From an uncultured Prevotella sp. (lineage in GTDB: Bacteria; Bacteroidota; Bacteroidia; Bacteroidales; Bacteroidaceae), in assembly GCA_900554545.1 (NCBI GenBank), contig USHW01000003.1, positions 1 through 64,000 of the forward strand: a stretch of 64,000 bases of DNA, in the 5' to 3' direction. Position numbers and translations under genes: made by a program. This document shows, one piece after another, positions 54,935 through 62,357 of the stretch (position 1 is the first letter of the stretch; each line of letters opens with the position of its first letter). Under the pieces are notes generated by a model. That model had not been told where the DNA came from. It did not search any database and was given only the letters and a program-made list of their open reading frames with translations.

Positions 54935-55828
54935 TTAATGGTCAGTCATAATCGGTGTAAGGAAGTTGTCGAACCACGTAGTCCATTCCCCTTGTACTCC
55001 GAAACCGTGAGGCCATCCGTCCAGCACGTGCGACTCTACCTGTACGCCTGCCCGGCGCACTGCTTCGACGTTCTGGTTGAACTGGCGGTAGAACGGGTCT
55101 TCTGTTCCGTAGGTGTAGAATGTAGGCGGAATGTTGCCTGCGCGCAGGTCTTCGACATTGTTGTTGGATACGCTCAGCCGTCCGTAGAACGAGTAAATCA
55201 TGCCGATGGCGCACACATCGGCCGATATTTCGTCAAGTCCGTCAGGCACATAGCTGTTGTCCAATGCCGTGCCGTTTACCAGTCCGTCGAAGTGCAGGGC
55301 TTCGTCGCCGCAGAGTATGCCTCCGGCCGAGAAGCCTACCGACGCTATGTCTTCGGGCGCTATGCCGTAATCGGCGGCGTGGCTGCGCACATAACGTATA
55401 GCCCGGGCAAGGTCGAGGCTGCCTTCTTCCATGGTGTACGGGCGTACACGGTAGTTCACGACGAAGCTCTGGTAGCCCAGTCCGGCAAGACGTTCGGCGA
55501 CGGGCGCGCCCTCGTTTCCGCTGCGGAACATGAACGCCCCGCCTGGACATACCATCACAGCGCCCTTCACCGTGACACCGTCGGGCACCGGATACCATAC
55601 CATGTTGGGGCGGAAGCCGGGGTCGTCCTGGTAGCCGCCGTTGTTCACGGTATAGTCTGTTGTTGCCGGCATGTTGTCTTCAGGCCACAGGTAGATGTGC
55701 TCTATTCCCTCTTCTTCTTCGCCAGGCGCTTCGCCTATCGGGCCTAACGGCGTATCGTTTTCAGTGCTGCAGGCCGTCGTCAGGTTTGCAGCAAGCAGCA
55801 TGCAGGCTATTTTGAGCGTTTTGTTCAT
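54935..55828 (-). CDS. Lipoprotein alpha/beta hydrolase (acetyl-esterase-like)
   Basis: Exported esterase-like lipoprotein of 297 aa, with lipobox 'NLTTAC' followed by an acidic linker. The triad is visible: Ser in 'VGFSAGGIL', Asp in 'YTYGTEDPF' and His in 'GWPHGFGVQ'. The oxyanion region is 'VMVCPGGAFMFRSGNEG', of the BD-FAE/acetyl-xylan-esterase-like group. Its ATG overlaps the stop of the upstream AKR by 4 nt (ATGA), so it is translationally coupled. It could release a carbonyl or alcohol from an ester outside the inner membrane before the reductases act. Confidence 0.88.
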   Translation of the reverse strand: MNKTLKIACMLLAANLTTACSTENDTPLGPIGEAPGEEEEGIEHIYLWPEDNMPATTDYTVNNGGYQDDPGFRPNMVWYPVPDGVTVKGAVMVCPGGAFMFRSGNEGAPVAERLAGLGYQSFVVNYRVRPYTMEEGSLDLARAIRYVRSHAADYGIAPEDIASVGFSAGGILCGDEALHFDGLVNGTALDNSYVPDGLDEISADVCAIGMIYSFYGRLSVSNNNVEDLRAGNIPPTFYTYGTEDPFYRQFNQNVEAVRRAGVQVESHVLDGWPHGFGVQGEWTTWFDNFLTPIMTDH

Positions 55829-56676
55829 CTGCTTCCCTTTCCCATATTTACAAGCATTTTCACCGTCTGCGGGTCATAATGCGAGAAGAATAGGCTGCGT
55901 TTCATGTCGAGCAGGCTTATTTCCTGCATGTCGTCGGCGGTCAAGGCGAAGTCGAACACGTCGATATTCTGCTCCATGCGCTCCTTGCGCACCGACTTGG
56001 GTATTACTATTACGCCGCGCTGGATAAGGTAGCGCAGGGCCGTCTGAGCCACGCTCTTGTTGTATTTTGCACCTATTGAAGCCAATGTCTCGTTGCTGAA
56101 GAAGTTGTTGCGGCCCTCGGCGAACGGTCCCCACGCCATGATGTGTGTGCCATATTCCTGCATAATCCGCTGCGCTTCGGCCTGTTGGTTGAACACGTGG
56201 GTCTCAACCTGGTTCACCATAGGCGGAATTTCGCTGAACTCCGCCAAGTCGATGAAGCGGTCGGGATAGAAGTTTGACATGCCGATGGCACGCAGCTTGC
56301 CGGCCTTGTAAGCCTCTTCCATTGCGCGGTACGTACCGTAGTAGTCGCCGAAAGGCTGGTGTATCAGCAGCAAGTCGATATAGTCTGTTTGGAGTTTGCA
56401 CAGAGATTCGTCGATGGAAGCTTTCGCGCGCTCGTACCCGGCGTTTGAAATCCACACCTTTGTGACGATGAACAGTTCGCCGCGCGGCACTCCGCACTTG
56501 CGTATGGCGTTGCCCACGCCTTCCTCGTTGCCGTATGCCTGCGCCGTGTCTATCAGCCTGTAGCCCACGCTGATGGCGTCGGTCACGCACCGTTCGCACT
56601 CCGACGGCGACACCTGGAACACTCCGTAACCCAATACCGGCATCTCAACGCCGTTTCTCAATTTAACTGTTTCCAT
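55825..56676 (-). CDS. Aldo/keto reductase (DkgA-like, cytosolic)
   Basis: AKR of 283 aa without a signal peptide, first gene of the operon under operator site 3. 'VKLRNGVEMPVLGYGVFQV', Asp/Tyr in 'LIDTAQAYGNEEGVG', Lys in 'FIVTKVWISNAG', His in 'LLLIHQPFGDYYG' and 'GVIVIPKSVRKERMEQNIDVFDF' mark the 2,5-diketogluconate reductase-like branch. ATG 56676 is 34 nt downstream of the -7 box; the longer frame begins inside the operator and is rejected. Confidence 0.93.
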   Translation of the reverse strand: METVKLRNGVEMPVLGYGVFQVSPSECERCVTDAISVGYRLIDTAQAYGNEEGVGNAIRKCGVPRGELFIVTKVWISNAGYERAKASIDESLCKLQTDYIDLLLIHQPFGDYYGTYRAMEEAYKAGKLRAIGMSNFYPDRFIDLAEFSEIPPMVNQVETHVFNQQAEAQRIMQEYGTHIMAWGPFAEGRNNFFSNETLASIGAKYNKSVAQTALRYLIQRGVIVIPKSVRKERMEQNIDVFDFALTADDMQEISLLDMKRSLFFSHYDPQTVKMLVNMGKGSR

Positions 56677-56710
56677 ATAAAGCCTGTTTTGTTTGTTCTT
56701 TTCAACTGTG

Positions 56711-56775
56711 CAAAGATACAGCAAACAGCCGTCGCCGTCCATACACGGATTACTGAACGTAGTACCCATTTTACA
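56711..56775 (-). promoter_or_regulatory. AraC-regulon promoter/operator, site 3
   Basis: On the minus strand the -7 box TATCTTTG (56711-56718), 20 nt, then the operator, plus-strand CCATACACGGATTAC from 56739, TGAACGTAGTACCCATTTTAC. It is identical in spacing to the other three sites. Confidence 0.87.
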
Positions 56776-56844
56776 TTACGCTGAGCGGCTTCGGCAGCTG
56801 GCAAAAGCATGAAATGCGGCAAAGCGGAAGCCCGGCAGCCATCG

Positions 56845-56966
56845 CTTCATAACTTGTTGACAGTCAGTATCATGGCAAAAGGCCGTGTTTTGCAATGCAA
56901 AAGGTGGCGTTTTAGCGCGTGAAAGGTGGCCTTTTGTAAGGTAAAAGATGGCCTTTTACGGTTCAA
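56845..56966. repeat. Modular GGCC-type interspersed element, copy 13
   Basis: The left end module TTGTTGACAGTCAGTATC is followed by AAAAGGCCGTGTTTT, AAAAGGTGGCGTTTT, GAAAGGTGGCCTTTT and AAAAGATGGCCTTTT. It is next to the 3' end of the hydrolase gene. Confidence 0.85.
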
Positions 56967-56984
56967 GCCTTATGCTGCCGTCTG

Positions 56985-57932
56985 TTACCTGTTATTCTCC
57001 CAGAACGTGACAGCACCGTTTATCCATCCCTCCGCGCTTGTTCCTATGCCAAGTCCGAAGCCGTGGCGCAGGTTAGGGTATAGGTGGAACTCCGCCGGGA
57101 TGCCTGCGCTTTGCAGCGCTTCAGTCCTGCGGCGCATCGTCTCCGGGCTTGCTATGCCGTCGTTCACACCTATTACGGAGTATGTGGGAGGGTCGTGCCT
57201 GGTGTATTCGCTGTGCCCGGTGTACGCCATCACTACTGTCGAGGGGCGCGGCAGGCTTGCCGCCCCGAACGCGGCGGTGCCATAGCTGCCTATGTAGGCA
57301 GCCATGCGCGCCCCGGCGGAACTGCCCCACACGGAGTAGCCGGCCGTGTCAACTTGCAGCTCGCGGCTGTGGCGGAAGATGTATTCGATGCCTGCCGCCA
57401 AGTCTTCGCACGCCGTCTGTGCGCTGCCGGCAGGGTATTGTATCACGAAAGCATTGTAGCCCATGCGGCTTAGGGCAAGTGCATGCGGGAAGCCCTCATG
57501 TATCGAGCCAACGTAGGAGAAGCCTCCCCCGGGACAGACGACGGCGAACGGTGCGCCCGGATGGCCGCGGAAGAAGAACAGGCCGGCATCCTCTCGGCCT
57601 AAATCGTAGTATATCCGACGTCCTGCAGCTACGGAGTCAACCATCTGGTTGATGTAGCCTACGCACCGTCCTGCATCGACATAGTTGTGATAGGGCAGCA
57701 GGCGTGACACGCCGGAGAGCTGCATCGACTCGTCATAGCCCCATTCAAGTGGGAGGATATACTGCGAGAAGCCATCAAAGGCAGGGTGGCTCAGCACGTC
57801 GCGGATGGTGCTTGCCGTTGTGAAATGTCCTGCCGTTGATGGCGTTTCATGCTCCGCCGGCTGTTGTGCGGCATCGTCGCCGCAGCTGTTGAATGTGAAA
57901 AGTGCCATGATAAGACAAATTTTCAGTAACAT
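56985..57932 (-). CDS. Lipoprotein alpha/beta hydrolase
   Basis: Exported hydrolase of 315 aa with lipobox 'FTFNSC' close to the N-terminus. The triad is Ser in 'VWGSSAGARMAA', Asp in 'VIGVNDGIAS' and His in 'NLRHGFGLG', with oxyanion region 'VVCPGGGFSYVGSIHEG'. It resembles the other esterase of the island in fold and C-terminal 'HGFG' motif, but sequence is only moderately similar. It lies 12 nt after the transporter gene, so the two are one operon under operator site 4. The substrate is unknown. Confidence 0.87.
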   Translation of the reverse strand: MLLKICLIMALFTFNSCGDDAAQQPAEHETPSTAGHFTTASTIRDVLSHPAFDGFSQYILPLEWGYDESMQLSGVSRLLPYHNYVDAGRCVGYINQMVDSVAAGRRIYYDLGREDAGLFFFRGHPGAPFAVVCPGGGFSYVGSIHEGFPHALALSRMGYNAFVIQYPAGSAQTACEDLAAGIEYIFRHSRELQVDTAGYSVWGSSAGARMAAYIGSYGTAAFGAASLPRPSTVVMAYTGHSEYTRHDPPTYSVIGVNDGIASPETMRRRTEALQSAGIPAEFHLYPNLRHGFGLGIGTSAEGWINGAVTFWENNR

Positions 57933-57944
57933 ATTGATTTGGTT

Positions 57945-58916
57945 TTATTTTGTTTTAGCTCTTTTATCACGTCTCTGCTTGCGCCAGAGCTGCCATGAGT
58001 TAAATACGTTTTGCCAAATGATATATGTGCCCGGCGCAACCGAGAGGACAGGCGACAGGTAAGTGTAAGACACCCAGATGGCGAATATCGTGTTCTTCTG
58101 GCCCAAGCCCTGACCGCCGCCGATGCGCTCGCCGTACACTGCGCCGATGTTCTTTCCAATGAAGAACTGCAGCGCGCAGGCAAAGAGGCTGACGAGCGAG
58201 AGCATCCACTTCAGATGGATGCCTACAGGGCTGTCAACCAAAAAGCGGCAAGTCTGCCCGACAGATAGTACCAGCCCGAATCCCCAAAGGTAGAAGGCAA
58301 GCCCATTTGTGCGCCTTACCACCGCCGCATGTGCCTTTGGAAAGAACTCGCGCAGCCCCCAGGCAATGAGGAAAGGAAAGATGAGCAGGGGGAAGACACG
58401 GCGCAGTATAACAAAAAACTGGCTTAGGAACGAGGCGTCGGCATGCTTCTCAACCAACGGGAATACCAGTGGGATGATGATGGCAGCCGCCAGGTTGCTC
58501 AATATTGTATAGGTGGTGAGCGACGTTTCGCTGCCGCCCAACTTGCCGGTAATCACCGCCGCCGCTCCGGCCGTAGGGCATACGAGACAAATTATCATCT
58601 CCTCGGTCAGCAGCGCATGGCTGAAACATGGTGTGAAGTGCAGGAACAAGGCTATCGCCAGGCACGACAGCAACTGGAACAGCACCAGCCAAACATGCCA
58701 GCGGGTTATGCGCATGTCGCGCGGATTTACCTTGCAGAACGTAGCGAACAGCATGATGAACAGCACGGTGGGCATAAGGAACTCTGCCGTTTCCAGCGCG
58801 GCAGGCTTTATCGGGGCAAGCAGCCGGACATAGTGGAACGCAAGAAACCCAAGCATGCCACACGTCATGCCAACTGGCAAAGTCCAGTTTTTAAGAAATC
58901 TAACAAAGACATTCAT
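57945..58916 (-). CDS. BASS-family (bile acid:Na+ symporter-like) transporter
   Basis: Inner membrane transporter of 323 aa with about ten membrane segments. The conserved 'EEMIICLVCPTAGAAAVITGKLGGSETSLTTYTILSNLAAAIIIPLVFPLVE' is the BASS crossover region. Relatives carry bile acids, pantoate, pyruvate or other organic anions with Na+. ATG 58916 lies 30 nt from the -7 box; the longer frame runs through operator site 4. As the only transporter in the regulon it probably moves the compound that the reductases and hydrolases handle, or its product. Confidence 0.87.
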   Translation of the reverse strand: MNVFVRFLKNWTLPVGMTCGMLGFLAFHYVRLLAPIKPAALETAEFLMPTVLFIMLFATFCKVNPRDMRITRWHVWLVLFQLLSCLAIALFLHFTPCFSHALLTEEMIICLVCPTAGAAAVITGKLGGSETSLTTYTILSNLAAAIIIPLVFPLVEKHADASFLSQFFVILRRVFPLLIFPFLIAWGLREFFPKAHAAVVRRTNGLAFYLWGFGLVLSVGQTCRFLVDSPVGIHLKWMLSLVSLFACALQFFIGKNIGAVYGERIGGGQGLGQKNTIFAIWVSYTYLSPVLSVAPGTYIIWQNVFNSWQLWRKQRRDKRAKTK

Positions 58917-58945
58917 ACTAATACCATTGTTTTTTTTATCGCCGG

Positions 58946-59010
58946 CAAAATTACTCCGTAATGCCGTACATGTCCATACACGGATTACGGAACGTAGTAC
59001 CAATTTCGAC
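58946..59010 (-). promoter_or_regulatory. AraC-regulon promoter/operator, site 4
   Basis: On the minus strand the -7 box TAATTTTG (58946-58953), 20 nt, then the operator, plus-strand CCATACACGGATTAC from 58974, GGAACGTAGTACCAATTT. It lies between the transporter and the divergent AraC gene, so the same site could also adjust the regulator's own promoter. Confidence 0.87.
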
Positions 59011-59113
59011 GAAGGGGTGTTATGGTTTGGAAACATCAAACCAATATCACTGAATTTCATACCGATTTTACCGAAAGACATGGCGTAAGGCATGGCTTTT
59101 CGTAAGATTTCAG

Positions 59114-59121
59114 TAATTTTG
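59114..59121 (+). promoter_or_regulatory. -7 box TAATTTTG of the AraC gene
   Basis: It matches TAnnTTTG and predicts a start near 59128, 20 nt before ATG 59148. No -33 TTG is in register. Confidence 0.6.
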
Positions 59122-59147
59122 GAGTGTCAAACTAATAAGTGAAAGCT

Positions 59148-60047
59148 ATGGGCGAGATATTGGATTTGCAGACTATACACGATTATAACAAGTTTCTCGG
59201 TCTTGAAACGCTGCACCCCCAAGTAGGTTTTGTTGACTTCTCTAAAGTTGAAGTGCTGAAGCACCGCCGCAAATGCTTTGGCTTTTATGCCATCTTCCTG
59301 AAAGAGAAAATCCACGGCCCGATTACTTACGGGCGCAGCAAGTACGACTATCAGGAAGGCACGCTGGTATTCATCGCTCCCGGACAGGTAGGCGGCATTG
59401 ACGACGACGGAGAGACACTGCATCCGCAAGGCTATGCCCTGCTGTTCCATCCTGACCTCATCCGGGGCACGTCGCTTGCAAGGAAAATGAAGGATTACAC
59501 GTTCTTCTCATACGAAGTGAACGAGGCCCTGCACATGTCGGAACGCGAGAAACAGACCATTTACAACTGTTTCTGCGAGATAGAGGAGGAGCTGCACCAC
59601 ACCATTGACAAGCACAGCCGCAGCATAATCGTGTCGAACATCGAAGTGGTGCTCAACCATTGCCTGCGCTTCTATGACCGCCAGTTCGCCACGCGCGAGG
59701 CTATCAACTCGGATGTGCTTACCCGCTTCGAGGCATTGCTGAACGGATATTTTGATTCAGACAAGCCTGAAGAACTTGGTTTGCCGTCGGTAGCCTGGTG
59801 TGCAGATCAGCTTCACTTCTCCGCCAATTATTTCGGCGACCTTGTGAAGAAGCAGACAGGCAAGTCGGCCATTGAATACATCCACCTCGCCATAATCGGC
59901 AAAGTGAAAGACCGCCTGCTGGAGACAAACAAGACTGTCAGCGAAATCGCCTATGAAGTAGGTTTCCAATATCCTCACCATCTGAGCCGGTTGTTCAAAA
60001 AGGTGGCAGGATGCACGCCGAACGAGTATCGCATGCAGGCAGGATGA
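59148..60047 (+). CDS. AraC-family regulator of the redox island
   Basis: DNA-binding regulator of 299 aa. The N-terminal part (about 20-165) is cupin-like ('GFYAIFLKEKIHGPITYGRSKYDYQEGTLVFIAPGQ'). The C-terminal AraC double HTH is 'VAWCADQLHFSANYFGDLVKKQTGKSAIEYI' and 'TVSEIAYEVGFQYPHHLSRLFKKVAGCTPNEYR'. ATG 59148 (MGEILDLQ) is taken rather than GTG 59139. It is divergent from the BASS operon, and the shared operator lies in front of four operons of the island. The role of activator of that regulon is inferred from position and from the missing -33 boxes. Confidence 0.92.
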   Translation: MGEILDLQTIHDYNKFLGLETLHPQVGFVDFSKVEVLKHRRKCFGFYAIFLKEKIHGPITYGRSKYDYQEGTLVFIAPGQVGGIDDDGETLHPQGYALLFHPDLIRGTSLARKMKDYTFFSYEVNEALHMSEREKQTIYNCFCEIEEELHHTIDKHSRSIIVSNIEVVLNHCLRFYDRQFATREAINSDVLTRFEALLNGYFDSDKPEELGLPSVAWCADQLHFSANYFGDLVKKQTGKSAIEYIHLAIIGKVKDRLLETNKTVSEIAYEVGFQYPHHLSRLFKKVAGCTPNEYRMQAG

Positions 60048-60342
60048 CAGTTGTAAGCATTCCAGGCATGCTGAAGAAAGACAACCGTTATTTGTGGGAA
60101 GCGGTCTGCAAAGTCGCGTCCGGTATGGCGCGCAACTTCATGTGTTATGATATGTCACTGCAAATAAAATGACCTGCCTTTGCCTTCCATTATTTAGCCC
60201 ATGTCTTTTTCCGGCTTGTCTGCCTGTTCGTTGTCCGCCATTCAGCCGTCAGATAGTAATGCTTAAATAAGCATGTGTGCTGACAGTCATTATATGTCAG
60301 GCAAAATATAGCAGCGTGCAGAAGCTCAAAAGCATGCAATCA

Positions 60343-60377
60343 AAAAGCGTGCAGCTCACCAGAGCTGCACGCTTTTG
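60343..60377. terminator. Bidirectional intrinsic terminator
   Basis: AAAAGCGTGCAGCTC pairs perfectly with its complement across ACCA, with A and T runs at the ends. It separates the AraC gene from the AT-rich island. Sequence 60048-60342 shows no gene. Confidence 0.9.
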
Positions 60378-60599
60378 CTTGCGGTTTAGTATGTATTTAC
60401 TTATCGGAATCATTTGACTTCCTCAAACCTAAACACTACTGTGTATCAGTTGATTACGAATATACGTAAACGATAAGAGGACGTAAAAGAGGTGGTTAAG
60501 CCAAGCAAAAGTAGAAATCCACAAATACGCTATTAGCGATTCTTGCTAAGTACTTTCTCTTCCAACTTTGGTAAATTCCATGGTTTGTTCTCGTCTATA

Positions 60600-62357
60600 T
60601 CAATTAACACTAGTGATTTTCTTTTTTAGTCCTAATGCGTTTAATGACTCATTAAACATTTTCTGTCTCTCTAATTTCGATATTTTATAGTGTTCCATCA
60701 TAAAAGTATCAAAATCTGAAAAAGGATTAAAAGACCAATGGATGCCATCTTTCTCATATTTGGCCGCTTTACTATAATAATTATCAAATATGGTATGGAA
60801 ACCAAATCTAGCAAAGGCTTGTCTATGCCATATTAGTGTGTTTATGGACATTACAACAAGCGGATGACACATTTGATTTGGTAGCTCTTTATCAATTAAA
60901 TCCTTATACCAAGAGTTGATGATACCTGATATACCAGGAATGACAAGATGAGTATCTTCCAATACTAGCACTGGGTAATACGCCACTTCGTCCGGTATGT
61001 TTTTATCAAGCTCAAAATCATCATCGTCTATAAGTTTCATTTGATTGCCAAGCTGCTTTACTCCCAAATCTTCAGGTTTCTTTTTCTCCTTACGCGATTT
61101 ATCAGTGTTCTTGGTTGACTGATAGAGTTTTTGTTTCAACAAATCCAGCAGTTCTGTAATGTCAGATTTATCTTTTACCTCACCTTTAATTCTGATTGCT
61201 TTACACTCAAAGAGTATTATGTTATAATCTTCTCTAACATAGAAATCTGGTTGCCCGTCAATCTCTGTAGGGGCATTCAATTCTTCTACATCGTGTTTAG
61301 TAGGCCAAAAGAACGACGTATGCTTTGAAAGAGCTGCAAGAGCTGCAGGTTGAAACAATCGTCGCTCAACAAATTCTTTATTATAAAATGCAAAAGCATT
61401 CTTGAATCCATCCTTTATATCAAAGAATAGACTGCTGTATAGTCTCTCTAGTAACAAGTGAAGACTATAAATCAGATATTTACTACTATCAACTCTCACC
61501 AGAGGGTGTGAACGGAAAGTTCTATAATCTACATTATTATCTCTTGATTCCGCATCTTCTGCATCATACGGTATAGTAGCCGTTATGTCTATACAGAGAT
61601 TATCCAGCACTGACTTACTTATAAGATGATCTTCATCTTTCAACTGATTATAGTCAAAGATAGGACATGCTTTTACACCACTCTTCAAATATCCCATTGA
61701 TAGTGACACTAATGACATCCAAGTTTTGGAATACTCATCCATTGAATTAATCCCCATCTTTTGCATGAATACTTCATATGCATTAGCACATTTAGGGTGA
61801 TTCTCTAAGAAATCCACTAGTTTCTTATAGTGTGTAATCTGACGAACAAAAGTATCACTCTGATTTTGATTAATGATATCATTCTGCACGTAGTAGTTAG
61901 CGAACAAAAGTGTTGCTAAATCCAATTGACCAGCATGGGAAAAAGCCATCAAATTTTCATTAAGCATCAGCACAGAACGAAACAAATCATATTCAAAATC
62001 TTCTTTTTGTCCTTCATTCTTGTACTCTTGTACGGGAATAGAAAAGGCCACTCGCATCAACTCTAATGCTGTTTTTACTGTACAATAGCAGACTCTATCC
62101 TGCCCTGTCGTATTAAGATATTTAGATATCTTTTCATTTAGACCAGGAATATGTTTCTTGCTTACCTCTGAGAAAAAAGTATTATTATTGTCCGGAATAA
62201 AGGCAGAATTGCTGTAATTATTGCATAGGACATGACAGCAACGAACAATATACTCACGGCTATATTTCTTCAGTATTGTTCGCACATCCAGATCTTTTTC
62301 CTTTGGAAATAAATCGTGGAATTCTAGTATTTTTTGTATCGTAAATTCCATTTTCAT
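60600..62357 (-). CDS. PD-(D/E)XK nuclease-like protein of an AT-rich island
   Basis: Protein of 585 aa, not recognised as a named family. A helical N-terminal region (about 1-300) precedes a nuclease-like core: 'GQPDFYV' (Asp371) and 'IILFECKAIRIKG' (Glu384, Lys386) give the PD-(D/E)XK pattern, with a following Gln-bearing helix 'GVKQLGNQM'. The C-terminal 130 residues are mixed. Codons are AT-rich, unlike the neighbours, which suggests recent acquisition. Its ATG overlaps the upstream stop by one base (TAATG), so the two genes are coupled. The stop at 60600 may result from a slip in an A-run at about 60617-60627; the +1 frame continues to 60533 with protein-like sequence. A defence nuclease is a hypothesis. 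Confidence 0.75.
   Translation of the reverse strand: MKMEFTIQKILEFHDLFPKEKDLDVRTILKKYSREYIVRCCHVLCNNYSNSAFIPDNNNTFFSEVSKKHIPGLNEKISKYLNTTGQDRVCYCTVKTALELMRVAFSIPVQEYKNEGQKEDFEYDLFRSVLMLNENLMAFSHAGQLDLATLLFANYYVQNDIINQNQSDTFVRQITHYKKLVDFLENHPKCANAYEVFMQKMGINSMDEYSKTWMSLVSLSMGYLKSGVKACPIFDYNQLKDEDHLISKSVLDNLCIDITATIPYDAEDAESRDNNVDYRTFRSHPLVRVDSSKYLIYSLHLLLERLYSSLFFDIKDGFKNAFAFYNKEFVERRLFQPAALAALSKHTSFFWPTKHDVEELNAPTEIDGQPDFYVREDYNIILFECKAIRIKGEVKDKSDITELLDLLKQKLYQSTKNTDKSRKEKKKPEDLGVKQLGNQMKLIDDDDFELDKNIPDEVAYYPVLVLEDTHLVIPGISGIINSWYKDLIDKELPNQMCHPLVVMSINTLIWHRQAFARFGFHTIFDNYYSKAAKYEKDGIHWSFNPFSDFDTFMMEHYKISKLERQKMFNESLNALGLKKKITSVN

Noticed and set aside
60541..60563. TCTTGCTAAG near the AT-rich island as a third copy of the invertible-repeat core
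   Set aside because: Only about 10 bp match and the palindromic second half is missing; chance is a sufficient explanation.
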